Source: Adiantum capillus-veneris
Lineage: Eukaryota; Streptophyta; Polypodiopsida; Polypodiales; Pteridaceae
DNA length: 64,000 bases
Direction: 5' to 3'
Assembly (NCBI GenBank): GCA_014529385.2
Contig: CM043969.1
Coordinates: forward strand, 26,305,946 to 26,369,945
Part shown: one piece after another, positions 31,969 to 44,342 of the stretch
Layout: each line of letters opens with the position of its first letter
How positions within the stretch are numbered: the stretch's first letter is position 1
Program-made: the position numbers and the translations under genes
Notes under the pieces: model-generated
Database searches by the model: none
Seen by the model: only the letters and a program-made list of their open reading frames with translations
Told to the model about the DNA's origin: nothing

Positions 31969-32530
31969 TTACTTATTTTCTTTCTCCGAAACATTATCTT
32001 CTATCATGCTCCTTATGTTCACTTCGACAGGCTCTACAATTTCTTTTGTATTCTCTTTCTCCTCCTTGACCTTCACATCATGCATGGATGCTTCATTTTT
32101 TACACTAATCCCAAATATATCAGGACGCAATTGCATCAAGCCTTCTTTCACACTCTCTTATGATGAGGTAGATGAAGCATCATTGTCATATGAGGTAGTT
32201 TCCATTGAATCTGTATCTCGCATCTCCAATAGAGGCTATGTATGGCTCTCGTGTGTTTTCATGTTGTAGACAATGGTCCTTCCTTTCTCTTGGTCGGGGA
32301 TGGTGACCAAGCCCGTGCCCCAATCCTGCTTAGCACCAAGGGTTATAATCCATGGCCTCCCTAAAATGATTGGGTAAGCATTCTCACCCGCTTGCATCAC
32401 ATTAGCAATCAATCAATCACTCAATCCCCAAGACTCTTTTATCTTAACATCTTCATCTATCGAGAATATTGTAACTCCTACTTTCTCGCGGATAAACTCT
32501 ATAATTAATGAGCCGGGGCTACAAGCTTCC
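31969..32530 (-). pseudogene. Gypsy-4 protease region
   Basis: Fragments SPGSLIIEFIREKVG, ENAYPIILGRPWIITLGA and TIPDQEKGRTIVYNM show the C-terminal half of a plant gypsy retropepsin (ILGRPW). The active-site half is missing, cut off by the LTR-like sequence starting near 32535. The acidic linker to RT (31969-32151) follows. Confidence 0.7.
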
Positions 32531-32534
32531 AGAT

Positions 32535-33309
32535 TGTATCAGCCAGTCATCACCTAGCTTTGGTAGAACTCCAGATTATTAGTTTTGACCACCCAAAAAC
32601 CTTGGCTAAGGTATAAAAGCCAATTTTTGTAAGTTTTTTACAAGTTTTTGGATAAGAAATACACAGCGTGAGCTAACAGCGCTCACTTCTCTCCTTCTCG
32701 CGCTTCCTACTCCCTCTCCGGTTGTCACATTGCGATTGCGTTTGTTGCATTGCAACTAAAGGTAAGAGCTCTACGCATTGACGTAAGCCATTCACAGTAT
32801 TTTGTAGCTTTTGGCGTCGCCGACCCGCGGCCTAATATCATCATAACTAGGAATATACATGTTCAAATCAAAAACTAAGCATAGACGGGATATTGGGGCA
32901 TCATTGCTAAGCATTTAGATGCATTCAAGGTCGAAAACAACTAGGTCAAAAATCCACTGCTGTTAATAATCGCGATTTTGGAACTTGACCTAAAGTGGGG
33001 TTTGAGACCATAGGCATGTGTGCTTAGATCTTATAAACTTGTCCTACAAGTTTTGTTACGTTTGGATGTCATTTGATGTTGTAACGGATGTGATTTGCTT
33101 GCCGATGAGCGATTGGCTTTTGGTGATTTCAGTCACTTGAGTGTAGCTTAAGTTAGATGCGAGTTGTTAGTTGTTTTCCAAGTGATTGACAACCTCTTGT
33201 AGCCTCTATGCACTAGTCGAGTCAACGTCCTCCCATGGTTTGAAAAATTAATCGTGGTTCTTGCTAATACTGCAATAAGATAGGATGGTGAGGTTAGACA
33301 TGCATCCCA
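32535..33309 (+). mobile_element. Probable 5' LTR of Gypsy-3
   Basis: Ends CATCCCA four bases before a primer site, the same spacing as in Gypsy-1. It contains GGTATAAAAGCC (about 32612-32620), like the Gypsy-1 TATA, a CT-rich stretch after it and a donor AAAG|GTAAGA at 32761/32762. The start TGTATCAGCC is a guess, placed where Gypsy-4 homology stops. No 3' partner was found in the window. Confidence 0.5.
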
Positions 33310-33313
33310 TATT

Positions 33314-33333
33314 TGGTGTCATTGCCGGGGATC
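33314..33333 (+). promoter_or_regulatory. Primer-binding site of Gypsy-3
   Basis: TGGTGTCATTGCCGGGGATC, a tRNA-Asp-type primer site with two changes relative to Gypsy-1. Confidence 0.75.
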
Positions 33334-35291
33334 AAAGAGACCTAAACTAGGGAAAAACACGAGCATCTTGTGTAGTTGTCCTTTAACCTCCTCTAGGTTC
33401 TCCTAGAGTTCATTTTTTTTTTTTTAGAAATCGCAAAGCTTAAGATTGTCGTCTTTTGCTGTGTAGAGGTAGCTTGGAAGTAATTGTACTTGCTGAGTAC
33501 CTTTAGGATTGTAGGACTATAGATTTAGATTAGGATTTGGAGAATGATTGGTAGATGAGACAAGTCTTAAGATCAAGGCTCTGAAAAACATAAAAAACAC
33601 AAGAAAACGAGTGTTTGTGGACACTTTCCACAACCCCATTGCATGAGAATCTAGGAGTAGGGTAAGTAGGATCCGAGGTGGATTTCAAAACATTGCTCTC
33701 CTTGAAAGCATCAAGTGTGAGTTGTTTTTGGAAGTTGCAGAATTTTAGGTCTACGGCTAGAAATAGCTTCTAAAAGACTTGAATCCACTCAATCCGGGTA
33801 GAGAGTAAGCCTAAGAGTTGTCTGAACTAGTGGGTAAGCTCAAAGACACTTCGAGGTAAAAAATTTCAAGAGTTGGCCAAAACTCAGATTATTTACTTTT
33901 TCTTGAAATTTTAGGCCAAATTAAGTTCTGACTTGATTCATAGGCTTAAAATACATCATATAAAGACTGTCCTTGAGAAAATGCAAAAAAGAGCTCATTT
34001 CAAGCCTAAAGTTAATAATCACGATTATTAACTTTCTGCTCTAAACTGACCAAAGTTCATACCATTGACTCATTGCATGTGTACAAACAACTTTTGTAAA
34101 GGCCCAAGACATTTGGATCACTAAACTGGCAAAAACCTGGTCAAAATCTAAAGTTTGTACTGACTTTTTGAATCTTGAGGATAAATTGGGGGAAATTTAT
34201 CCAAACTTGTTGAAATTTGATTCATAGGCTTATGTTGATGTGATAAACATGTGAACATGCTCAATTGACCAAAAATTTGTCAAAAAAATATCAGAAGTAA
34301 ATAATCGTGATTATTTACATCTGCCCTATTTTTTAACTTTTTTGACCAAGTCAGCATACCACTAGCTTCACCATGTTGTAATAAGCCCACAAACCAAATT
34401 TGGTAAGATTTGGACCACTGGAGTGAAATTTGTGACTAAAATTGTTGAAAGTTAGTCTGTGGACAGATAATTGATGACCATTTGACCAAAAATTGTCCAA
34501 ACTTGATGAAAATTGGCTAATGACCTTAACTTAAGGTGCTTAATAGATTTGTGTCAAAGTTGGGGCAAAAACTTGCAAAAATCTACCTGGAGTAAATAAT
34601 CGTGATTATTTACATCTACTTCAAAACTTGATGATTTTGCAAATTTGAGTGCATCACAAGGTCAAGCATATCAAATAGACCTCACAAATCAATTTTGGTG
34701 AAATTTGGATCCCAAAAGGGAGACTCAAGCCAGATTCTCAAAGTCAGAGTCTACTGACACCAAACAGTTGATAAACTTGATCAGATTTTGTCCAAACTTG
34801 TTGAAACTTGTACAGGGACTCTAACAAGTTGTATACTTGGCAAACCAATAAAAAAAGTACAAAAAACTCACAAAAGTAAATAAATGCGATTATTTACTTC
34901 TGCTATCCAGAGACATCAATTTTGACTTTTGAACTTATACTGTGATAGACCAACATAATATAAAGCCATAGGGAAATTTTGGGTTCAATCGGATCAAAAT
35001 TGATATATGTACACTTAGTTTTCACGTTGCAGATCAAACCTTTGATTTTTGCTAAAGTCAAATTTTGACTCTCATAGCTTGAATTGAAGTGATACATAGA
35101 GACCAATCACGAGAATAGCAAAAACTCTAATGTCTTTATAGAAGAATAGCTAACGTGATCAAGTTTGTACAAGAATCAGGTTGCAGACGAGGAATCAGTG
35201 GCTTGAACAGAAAGTTATAATTGAATCAAGTGGAAATTGATGACAAGTCAATGCAAAGGTGAGTACTCTATCCACGGCTTCATAAGTCTAT
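33334..35291 (+). other. Gypsy-3 leader with ~290-bp palindrome repeats
   Basis: Long leader without supported ORFs. GTAAATAATCGTGATTATTTAC-type imperfect palindromes occur at 34011, 34297, 34592 and 34876 (spacing 286, 295, 284), each followed by TCTGC or TCTAC. Surrounding words such as TTGACCAAA and CCAAACTTG(T/A)TGAAA repeat with them, indicating degenerate tandem units. A poly-T run lies near 33415. Confidence 0.75.
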
Positions 35292-37150
35292 ATGAACCTT
35301 AGATCTGGTCGGGTACTGGAAAATCAGGGCATGCTCGGAGAAACCTCCAGTAGAGTATCTACCAAAGAAATCATGAATCAAGGCAATTCCTTGCACACAA
35401 TTCCTGAAGAAGTCTCAGACACTTTTTCAAATTCAACATCCGAAATGTCTTCTTACTCGACTCACTCGGAAACTAAAACGACAGTGCGTATACTTTCTTT
35501 TTACAAGACTAACTGTCATGGAGCCCAGGTTTACTTGGACCCTAACAAGGAGTATGCTATTCACATTGATGACCATGGTATTGAGTTCGAAGAAGAGGCT
35601 AGGACAAACAAACAAGGAAAAATGTACATGGATCAAAATGGAACTGAGTATTTACAGGTCAAAAACCCTAACGTGATAGAAAAATGGGGGTTAGAAGTAA
35701 GCACCATAATCCTAAACATGTCAGCAAAAGAAGGACCACCAACCTTAGAGTTCGAGGGATACGATCAAGTAGACTTGAAGCCTTTGAAATGACTTAGTAC
35801 TGATAATCCTAGGATCAGAGTCTATTGTTGGAAAGATAGAAACATAAAAGATCTTCTGTGGACTTATCATGTCAAACCAGGACAATTAACTACCATGAAG
35901 ATCATCTATATCTTCAAGATCAAAGATAAGGGATCAGCAGACCTACCAACCTACCTGTTTAGGGATTGTTATAACAACAACTTTGTTATGATGACTCCTG
36001 AGGAGGTAGAACAAACCAAATACCAAGGGTATTCCATAAGGGATTGGATATTGGGGAAAGGACCATAAACAATTTTAAGGGATGAACACCGTGAGAGATT
36101 ATATGAGAGTAATGTGAAGAAACCAGAAACTACCTCATCACGTAGAAAACTAGGTGATACTAAGGCCGGTCCAGGGCTACACGAGTCACAATTTCTTACA
36201 GACTGGTTTGAAGGACTTAGAACATGACCAACTCCTAGAAGACCTGGATTTGAACCAAACAGACATGTCAAACCATTTGATTTTCAGAAATGGGTCAGAA
36301 AATACAGCGGAGCAGGGGATCCATACGACCACTTAGCAAGCTTTAAGCAAGTACTAAGATCAGAGCGTATATTCGATTTCCATACTCAATTCGAGGGGTT
36401 TGGAATGACATTAGAAGGAAAAGCTTTGACATGGTTCCAAAACATTCCACCAAGGTCAATCATGGACTTGAACATTAGGTCAAGGATTTGTAGCTGCTTG
36501 TTCCAAAACGGGGATCAAACATAATACGGTAGCTCAAATCTACAGCTTTCAACACAAAACATGGTGAGTCGGTTAGGGATTGTGCAACTCAAATGAAACA
36601 ATACATTGCCAGATGCCCAGAGATGGAGATACATGCAGAAGAACAACTTGTATCTTTGTTTCTGGAGGGACTACTAAACAAAGAAATTCATGCTATACTC
36701 TATAGTAAAAAGCACACAACCCTAGAAGCGTGTGTGTCCAATGCTATTGACCTAGGAGGCAATTGCGAGATCTTCAACAAAGAAGATGCTCCTAAGGATA
36801 ACCAAAGCAAGAAGACAGTGTCCACAAAACCAGCACAAGTGGGAACGGCTACTATGGCACCACTCTCAACCATAGAAGATATGCTAAAAGGGATAAACGA
36901 CATGATGAAGAACATGAAAAAAGCACCTATGAGAGGACCAGGACAAGGGATACCTCCACAGGGACAACCAATTAGGCCACAAAAATGGTGTGTAATCGAG
37001 GGTAAATGGACCAACCATGAGACCCATGAGTGCTACTTCAGACCAAAGTATCATGGGAATGTTCAGTATGTGCCCATGAGGCCACAAGGACAACCCATGT
37101 GCAGGTATCAGCCTAATATGGACCAAGCCCAAAGACCACCAATGGGTATG
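35292..37150 (+). pseudogene. Gypsy-3 gag, first part
   Basis: Begins MNLRSGRVLE, matching the Gypsy-1 start MHLRSGRVLE. It is open to 35792, then has stops and frameshifts. Later parts hold the gag core (GDPYDHLASFKQVLRSER, GMTLEGKALTWFQNIPP, then ESVRDCATQMKQYIARCP and LFLEGLLNKEIHAILYS). The reading frame at the end (RPPMGM) continues at 42185 (ERPQPVLGEQ) once the Copia-1 insertion and its target duplication are discounted. Confidence 0.85.
37146..37150. repeat. Target-site duplication GTATG (left) of Copia-1
   Basis: GTATG at 37146-37150 and 42180-42184 flanks the element exactly. Confidence 0.9.
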
Positions 37151-37376
37151 TGTTACCATATACATGTGGTAGTGATGTGTGTGAACACACTAGGACCGCC
37201 GGGGCATTTTTTCCCTCTTTAGGAGGTTTTGTCCCCCGAGCATTGTATATACGCCCATCACTCTAGGGATATTATCTTTCCATTGCACACTAAGTAACAC
37301 ACTCTCCATTGTGTGCCTTGAGCTTCCTTCGTCTTCTCCAAGCTGTGTGTGTTTCTCTACAACCCTAATTTCAACA
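37151..37376 (+). repeat. Copia-1 5' LTR
   Basis: 226 bp, TGTTACCATATACATG to CTAATTTCAACA. Confidence 0.95.
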
Positions 37377-37378
37377 AT

Positions 37379-37390
37379 TGGTATCAGAGC
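37379..37390 (+). promoter_or_regulatory. Copia-1 primer-binding site
   Basis: TGGTATCAGAGC two bases after the LTR, complementary to initiator tRNA-Met. Confidence 0.9.
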
Positions 37391-37722
37391 AGGTTACGTC
37401 CTCTCAGGCTTAGTCGCCAACTGCTCCAGCACACACGCCTACTCACTTTCTTCGATTACAGTGAGGTTTGGCGAGCATTCGCAGGTCGACGAATATTTCG
37501 GAGTCTGCTCAAATTTCTGATTCGGGCTCATTTCGGCTTCGTTTCCACCACAGGCAGGTCTGCACAAACAATTTCGTCATTTTGTGCAAAATTTCTGTCA
37601 GTGTCGTTTTCTGCATAACAGGTGCCTTTTAGTCTTCTATGGTTTGTGCTATATAGCACGTGTTGTTCCCGCTCCATTTCTCCTATTTTCTGGTAGTTTT
37701 CACATCAAGTGCAACATTTACC

Positions 37723-39075
37723 ATGGCTGACAACAACACAGATGTCTTCAAGATGTTTGTTACTGAGGACAGGTTGGATGGGGACAATTACCCTATGTGG
37801 GCTTGTATGATGCAACACGTTCTTGTGTCAAAGGGCGTCTGGAATATTGTGTAGGGCATTGATGTACATCCTGGTTCTGAGGATGCAGGCGATGTTGAGG
37901 ATGTTGCAGGTCTTGCTGCAAGGATTGTTGCTATTAGAGTTGTTTTACCTACGGCAGAGCAATCTCGTTGGGATGTAAAAGATGCACAAGCTCATGCATT
38001 GATTGCATTGTCTGTGAAGTGCACCATTGTTCCGCACATTTGTTCAACAAAATCTGCAAAACAGGCTTAGCAGGTCTTTATGCAAGTCGCAATGAGGCTA
38101 AAATTGCTTTGCTACGTAAAGATCTGGAGTCAAAGATTATGCATGAGGAAGATGATATAGACAATTTCCTTGCTAGTGTCAAGGATATCAATGAGCAACT
38201 TATTTTTGCAGGTGGTCATTTTGGACAGTTCCCTTGTGCAGACTGTTCTTGATGCCTTACCATATTCTTACCAGACTTTTGCTAGTACTTGGAGACTTAT
38301 GACCCAAGGAAATCTAGAAGGTGTCAAGTTTGATGCATTATGCACATTGCTTTTGCAAGAGTCACTTTCCAGAAAAAACAAGACTAGGCAGCGTGCAGTT
38401 GAACAAGCTTTTATTTCTTCTCAAAGAGAGGGTGGTAACAGCAATGCAGCCGCTTCTTATGGTTCTGCTGCGAGTGGCAAAACTTCTGTTCCCAATGCTT
38501 CTGCTAGCAACACTTTGTCTGGAAAGTCTGGTGATAAGGGCAAAAAGAAAATGTGTTGCGATTATTGTAAAGCTAATGATCACTTAATCAAGTTTTGTCC
38601 TAAGTTGAAGGCCAAAGAGGCTAAGAAGAAAGAGGGTGGCTCCACTGCAAATGCTGGTTCCACTGCAAATGCAGCCATTGTTGAGTCTTCTTTAAAAGGA
38701 GACTGTAATGTTCATGTTGATGCAGAATGGGCTTTTAGTGAAGAGTGCACTTACAATCCTGCTATCCATGATGCATGCTTGTCAGTTGTTGTTGCAGATT
38801 CACATGTGTGGTATTTCTACAGTGGCGCTACAAAGCACATTACCTCACATCGTGAATTGTTCACCTCTCTCGAGTCTGTCCCTCATGGGAGTTCAGTCAC
38901 TTGTGCCAACAATGCCTCTTATTTGGTTCATGGAGTTGGAAAGATTGTGCTTCCTACTGCAAATGGCAGTTCCTTCACACTTGTTGATGCACTTTATGTA
39001 CCCGGGATCAAGAAGAATCTCTTGTCTATATCCGCACTTGCTAGACTTGGACTTGTAGTCAAAATTTATGGATGA
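37723..39075 (+). pseudogene. Copia-1 gag and protease
   Basis: ATG 37723 gives MADNNTDVFKMF, then the copia gag start (LDGDNYPMWACMMQHVL). A TAG at 37852-37854 and a frameshift near 38200 break it. The 38170-39075 frame holds the gag core end, a zinc knuckle (CCDYCKANDHLIKFCP) and the protease region. The protease active-site word is VWYFYSGATKHITSH, with Tyr in place of the catalytic Asp, followed by GIKKNLLSISALARLGL. Confidence 0.85.
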
Positions 39076-40350
39076 CAGATGTACAGTTCATGATCTCAGT
39101 TTTGGTGATGAAATTGTTGCATATGGCCTTTTGTGTCGTGGGTTGTATAAGCTTACTTTGTATGACAAGTGTGGATAAAGTTTTGCAAATGTTGTTGCAA
39201 ATTCAAGGGCTATTTCAGATGCAAAACTTTCGCATGCACATTTTGGTCATCTGAATTTTTCCAATTTGCTGCGTTTGCAGAAATCTAATATGGTTGCTTC
39301 TTTTCCGCCTCTTGAATCACCTATCAAACATGTTTGTGAAGGTTGTATTTTGGGTAAGATGCAGCGTTCTAAGTTTCCAAAAGATGGTTCAGTTCGGCCA
39401 CATGCAGGTTGTAGCTTGTGCATAGTGATGTTTGTGGGCCCATGAAAACTCTGTCCTTGGGCAATTACTTGTACTTCGTGACTTTCATTGATGATTACTC
39501 CAGGCATGCATGGGTATTTCCGCTTAAAGTGAAGTCCAAAGTTTTTATGTGCTTCACACAATTTCTGGCTATGACTGAAAATGTCTCGAAATGTACTATG
39601 GGCACCTCCGTTCCGATCAAGGGGGGAGTATATGTCTCATGAATTCAATGCATTTTTGGCTAGTTATGGGATAAAACACCAATGTAAAGTGCCTTATACA
39701 CCTCAGCAAAATGGTGTTGCTGAGAGAAAAAATAGGTCACTTACGGAAATGGCATGATGTATGGTCAAAAGTAAAGCTTTGCCGCATTCCTTTTGGCTTG
39801 AGGCCATTGTGGGTGCCACTTATGTACTAAACAGGTGTCCTACAAAAGCTTTGCAGTCTATTACTCAATATGAAGCATGGCATGATAGAAAGCCTTCTAT
39901 TGAGCACATGCGTGTTTTTGGCTGTTTGGCATATGCTTTGGTGCCACAAACACAGCGCAGAAAATTGCATGATAAGGCTTTCAAATGTATCTTTGTTGGT
40001 TATAGTGCTGAAATCAAAGGTTACAGGTTGTATCATTCGCAAACAAAACATATTAAGGTTTCACGGGATGTAGTGTTTGTGGAAGATTATGTTCAGCCCT
40101 TGTTGTCATGTACTAGAAATAGTAATGTAAGCTCATACGACATTTATTACACTTTGTTGCCTCTTTTCAGTGGTGGAAATACGAATGTAAGTTCCAATGA
40201 GTCAAATGTACAGCCTATCAGGGTTTTTGAAAATGTTACAGATCAGCCTATTAGTGATGCAAATGTACATGATGTACTTGATGAGGAAAGGGCTGAAAAT
40301 GAGCAAGCTAGAGGTATGCCAAAATGGCTATGCTTTGGTTATGTCTAGCT
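39076..40350 (+). pseudogene. Copia-1 integrase
   Basis: Pre-integrase region (AHFGHLNFSNLLRLQ, HVCEGCILGKMQRSKFP), then the core with HSDVCGPMKTLSLGNYLYF, FIDDYSRHAWVFPLK and PYTPQQNGVAERKNRSL, and after it FWLEAIVGATYVLNRCPTKA and KCIFVGYS. Broken by frameshifts near 39090, 39600 and 39650 and by a TGA near 39756 (TEMA*CMVK, usually Arg). The longest frames are 39418-39642 and 39761-40348. Confidence 0.85.
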
Positions 40351-40384
40351 TACATGATGTTGAGGAGCCTCTCTCTTTTGATGA

Positions 40385-41877
40385 AGCACAGAATTCATAA
40401 AATTGGATGGCTGCCATCCATGCAATCACAATACGATGCACTTATAGAAAATGACACATGAACTTTATGTGTACAAAGTGGGTTTACAAGTTGAAACACA
40501 AGCCGGATGGTGAGATCGATCTCCATAAGGCTCGACTTGTTGCAAAGGATTATGCATAGCAAAAAGCCATAGATTATGAAGAGACTTTTTCTCCCACTTG
40601 TTGTATGACTACTGTGCATTTTCTATGTGCATTGGTAGCTCATTTTGGTTGGGATGTACATCAATCAGACATTGTTACTACTTTCTTGAATGGTGACATA
40701 TTTGAGGAAGTTTATGTAACGTAGCCTTGCGGTTTTGCCATAAAGGACAAGAGGACAAAGTGTGCAGATGTAAGAAGGCTTTGTATGGGTTGAAGCAATC
40801 TCCTCGTGCTTGGTATGAGAAAGCTGACATTCATTTGGTCAAACCAGGCTTTCGTAATAGTCCAACAGAAAGCACATTATATGTAAAGCGTGAGGGTGAT
40901 GTGCTTCTCATTGTGGTTCTTTATGTCGATGATTTGCTAATCAATGGACCAAATGAGAGACATATTGCTGAATTTAAGGCTGATTTGAATGCTACTTTCA
41001 ACATGAAAGATTTGGGGCTATTGCATCATTACTTGGGTATACAGTTTAAGAAGTGTGATGGTGGTATTGTCGTGTGTCAGAAAAGTTACATAGAGACATT
41101 GCTATGTAAGTTTGGACTTGAGGATCCCAAACCTATTGCCACTCCCATGGAAACAGGTTTGAAGTTGAGTCACATGATGTTGGTGATCCTGCTGATGTCA
41201 CTCTTTATCAAACTGCTATTGGCTGCCTCATTTATGTATGCAACACGAGGCTGAATATTTAGTTTGCAGTCTCACAGGTCAGAAGATTTATGAATAGACT
41301 AGGGTCTAAGCATTGGCAGGCTGTCAAGAGGATTTTCCGCTACCTTAGTGGAACTTTACATCTTGGCTTGTTTTATCCCAAGGGGAGATCATTGCCGCCA
41401 AACTTACATGCTTTTTCGAACTCAGATTGGGCTGGTTGTTTTGACACACGAGTGTCCACAAGTGGTTTTTGTTTCATGCTTGGCAGTTCATGTATATCAT
41501 GGTTGAGCGAGAAGCAACCTACTGTGGCCACTTCGAGTTGTGAGGCTGAGTGCAGGGCAGTCTTCACAGCTACGGTTCATTGTGTATGGCTCAGACACCT
41601 TATGGTTGATTTGAGTGTTGGACAGGACATTGCCAACACTATCTACACTGACAGTCAGAGCGCATTGGCAATTGCGGGGAAGCCAATTTTTCATGCTCGC
41701 AAAAAGCACATTGAGGTGCATTACCACTATGTCAGAGAGAGGCTCTCAGCAAGAAAGATCAGCTTGGATTATATGCCAACACAGGACAACCTTGCAGATT
41801 TTTTTACAAAGGCATTGTCTCGTGAGAAGCTTGAAGCTTTCTGCAAAGCTTTGGGCTTACTCCCCTTTGTGGACTGA
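40385..41877 (+). pseudogene. Copia-1 reverse transcriptase and RNase H
   Basis: RT start KWVYKLKHKPDGEIDLHKAR and YEETFSPTCCMTTVHFL, with TAG codons replacing Gln (LVAKDYA*QKAIDYEE, EVYVT*PCGF). The 40727-41254 frame has KALYGLKQSPRAWYEK, VLYVDDLLINGPN (YVDD) and LHHYLGIQF. The RNase H frame 41290-41877 has WAGCFDTRVSTSGFCF, TSSCEAECRAVF, YTDSQSALAIA and HIEVHYHYVRE. Typical copia order and motifs; non-functional. Confidence 0.9.
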
Positions 41878-41952
41878 TCATGTCCTCAGGGCATGGAACT
41901 TCCCTTTACTCATGTGCCACCTCTCATTCACCGCATCACTCCAGGGGGGATT

Positions 41953-42179
41953 TGTTACCATATACATGTGGTAGTGATGTGTGTGAACACACTAGGACTG
42001 TCGGGGAATTTTTTCCCTCTTAGGAGGTTTTTTCCCCCCGAGCATTGTATATACGCCCATCACTCTAGGGCTATCCATCTTTCCATTGCACACTAAGTAA
42101 CACACTCTCCATTTTGTGCCTTGAGCTTCCTTCCTCTTCTCCAAGCTGTGTGTGTTTCTCTATAACCCTAATTCCAATA
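41953..42179 (+). repeat. Copia-1 3' LTR
   Basis: 227 bp, TGTTACCATATACATG to TAATTCCAATA, followed by the duplicated GTATG. Confidence 0.95.
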
Positions 42180-43720
42180 GTATGGAAAGACCTCAACCTG
42201 TGTTGGGAGAACAACCTCCGTATCCAGGACATAATGCAGTGCCTATAAAGTACATGCACTCTGAAGGAGTCATAGATGAACAAGCATTAGTGCCTGTTAC
42301 ACCTTATGTAGAGCCTAGTCCATCTACAGTAATGGTAGAAGGAGATTGGTATAATCCACATCCACCACCAATGGAAGAAACTGTGAGTTATGCTCCACCA
42401 AATCTCGCACAAATGTATTATGTAGCTAATCAAGGTGTCATACCTCCCATGGGAAGACCCTTGATGAAGCCTAGAACAGGAAACTGTCATAACCGTGGTG
42501 CTGACGACCATTGGAAAAACGAATGTCCAGAGCCTGACAAAAACCTCAAACCAATTGAAGCCTATTGCATACAATGTTGCAAAAAGGGAGGACACTTTCC
42601 GGAAGATTTTCCTAAGAATCCTTTGAACAAGGGTAAAACCATCATAAACGTACTCCAAGTGATGCCTAGTAGCTCATCAGAGAGTGAACCGATTGTTCTA
42701 ATCAAGGTAATCACTAGAGCCCAGGCAAAGAAAGAAACACAACTCCTCTAATGATTTGGAGAACACGAAAGTTTCTTCTCAAAGAATCAACAAGAGCAGA
42801 AGCAAAAGATATGAGATGAGAAAACAAAAACAACGGGTTGAAATTGAAGAGAAAGCAAAGAAGCTAGCCCAGGACAAGTTGAAAGAAACTGGCAGTGAAT
42901 TCAAGGAAACAACCGTAAAATCTAGAGGATCCATTCTGGTTGATAAAATTTTTGAGCCTATTAATGCCGCCTTAGAAGCCTACCAAGCAGGACTTAAAGC
43001 AGGTCAAAACATGGAAAACAAGTGGAAAAACTATCCATCTCCAGACATGGAAGTAGCTAAGATAAAAGCTTATCAAAATTTGGTAAGAATCACGCAAGAA
43101 ATGCTGAAAAATCAAAAACCCAAGCTTGAAAGTATTGCAAAACCTGAAGAGCTTGCGGTAGAAGAAACAAAAGCAAAATCCGATGTGGTGGCAGAACCCA
43201 CCCCACCTTGAAACAAATGAACCAGAGCTTATAGTACCGGACAGCGAAGATGCCTTAGACGGAATTCCATTCATAGAGGAAGACTGGCTAAGACACTTAT
43301 GGGAAAAACTGAGAGAGATCAATGATGGGATCCTAACTCTAAAGGTAGCTCCTATAGAGGAAGTCTGGTTGGATAACCTACCTTTTGATATGAACATGGA
43401 TTTACAATCCTTGTATGGGGATTGCGGATCGAAAGCTTCAGGAATGTCAAAACCATTGACATTAAAAACATTACCTTCTTACTTGGGAGATAAAAAAGAC
43501 GAAGTCATATTGTGCAAGACCACTCAAGTAAAAAGAGCTGAGCAGACCCTAGAAGTAGACAACATTCATTCGATCGTGTCTACACCCATCCAATGCACTC
43601 TTACTTTGGGAGAACTATTAAAACTCAGACCATACTTGTGGAATGATTTACAAAAAACCCTAGAGAAGGTGGGGATAACGGGATTAATCTCAAAGAATTT
43701 GGAAAAATTAAAAAAATGAA
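42180..43720 (+). pseudogene. Gypsy-3 gag, second part
   Basis: Continues gag after Copia-1. The frame to 42751 has two degraded zinc knuckles (NCHNRGADDHWKNECPE, YCIQCCKKGGHFPEDFPK), where one Cys of each is changed. Then a Lys/Glu-rich coiled segment (42756-43211) and an acidic segment ending in LKLRPYLWNDLQKTLEKVG (43183-43719), which matches in position the gag-protease linker of Gypsy-1. Frameshifts separate the pieces. Confidence 0.8.
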
Positions 43721-43739
43721 ATGGAAAACAAAGAGATTT

Positions 43740-44190
43740 GATCAGTTCAGGTCGGAGAATATTATGAAGGGGAAGAAGGAAACACCACCCTCCCAGTGAA
43801 ATATAATGACATTGAAACCATGGCGATACTGGATAGTGGAATTGGCATAGCCATAGCCACTGAAGCAGTATGGGAATCCTGGGGATAGCCATCCATCAGA
43901 CAAACTCAAATGAAATTGTAGTTGGCTAACGAACACATGGAGAGACCATTAGGGCTGCTTGAAAAAGTGATAGTCAATTCCTATGGAATTGAATATCAAC
44001 ACACTTTTGCCATAGTAGACTTTGGGAAAAAACTGAACTATGAAATCATATTGGAAAGACCTTTCATGCGATAGGTATAGCTTATCCAAGGTTGGGGAAA
44101 CAACTATCTGTACTTGAAGCAAGTGGGATCTATAACAAGAGTAAATCTAAAAGATCACACTTATAGAGATGTCTTGAAAACACCCATCTA
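43740..44190 (+). pseudogene. Gypsy-3 first retropepsin
   Basis: Contains AILDSGIGIAIATEAVWESW (active site DSG), ANEHMERPLGLLEK and HTFAIVDFGKKLNYEIILER then PFMR. Same length and layout as the Gypsy-1 first protease. Interrupted by TAG codons, several at positions where Gypsy-1 has Glu or Gln or where Trp is expected. Confidence 0.8.
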
Positions 44191-44342
44191 AGAGTTTGAT
44201 TCAGTCTCTTCGGCTAAAACTAAACTCCCATCCTAGCTAAACAAAGACACTTCTATTTGGATGTGTGGAGCTTCAAGAAAAGGAAGCTTAAGACGAGAAG
44301 AATGTATCCTAGAAAGGGACTGCACTAACGAAGCCTACGTAC

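Larger units (their letters stand above)
37151..42179 (+). mobile_element. Copia-1: 5.0-kb Ty1/copia element inserted in Gypsy-3 gag
   Basis: Two LTRs of 226 and 227 bp, an initiator tRNA-Met-type primer site, a gag-pol with domains in copia order (gag, PR, IN, RT, RH), a polypurine tract (GGGGGGA, 41944-41950) and TSD GTATG. The LTRs differ by roughly 5-6%. Gag-pol has several stops and frameshifts, so it is old and inactive. Confidence 0.95.
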
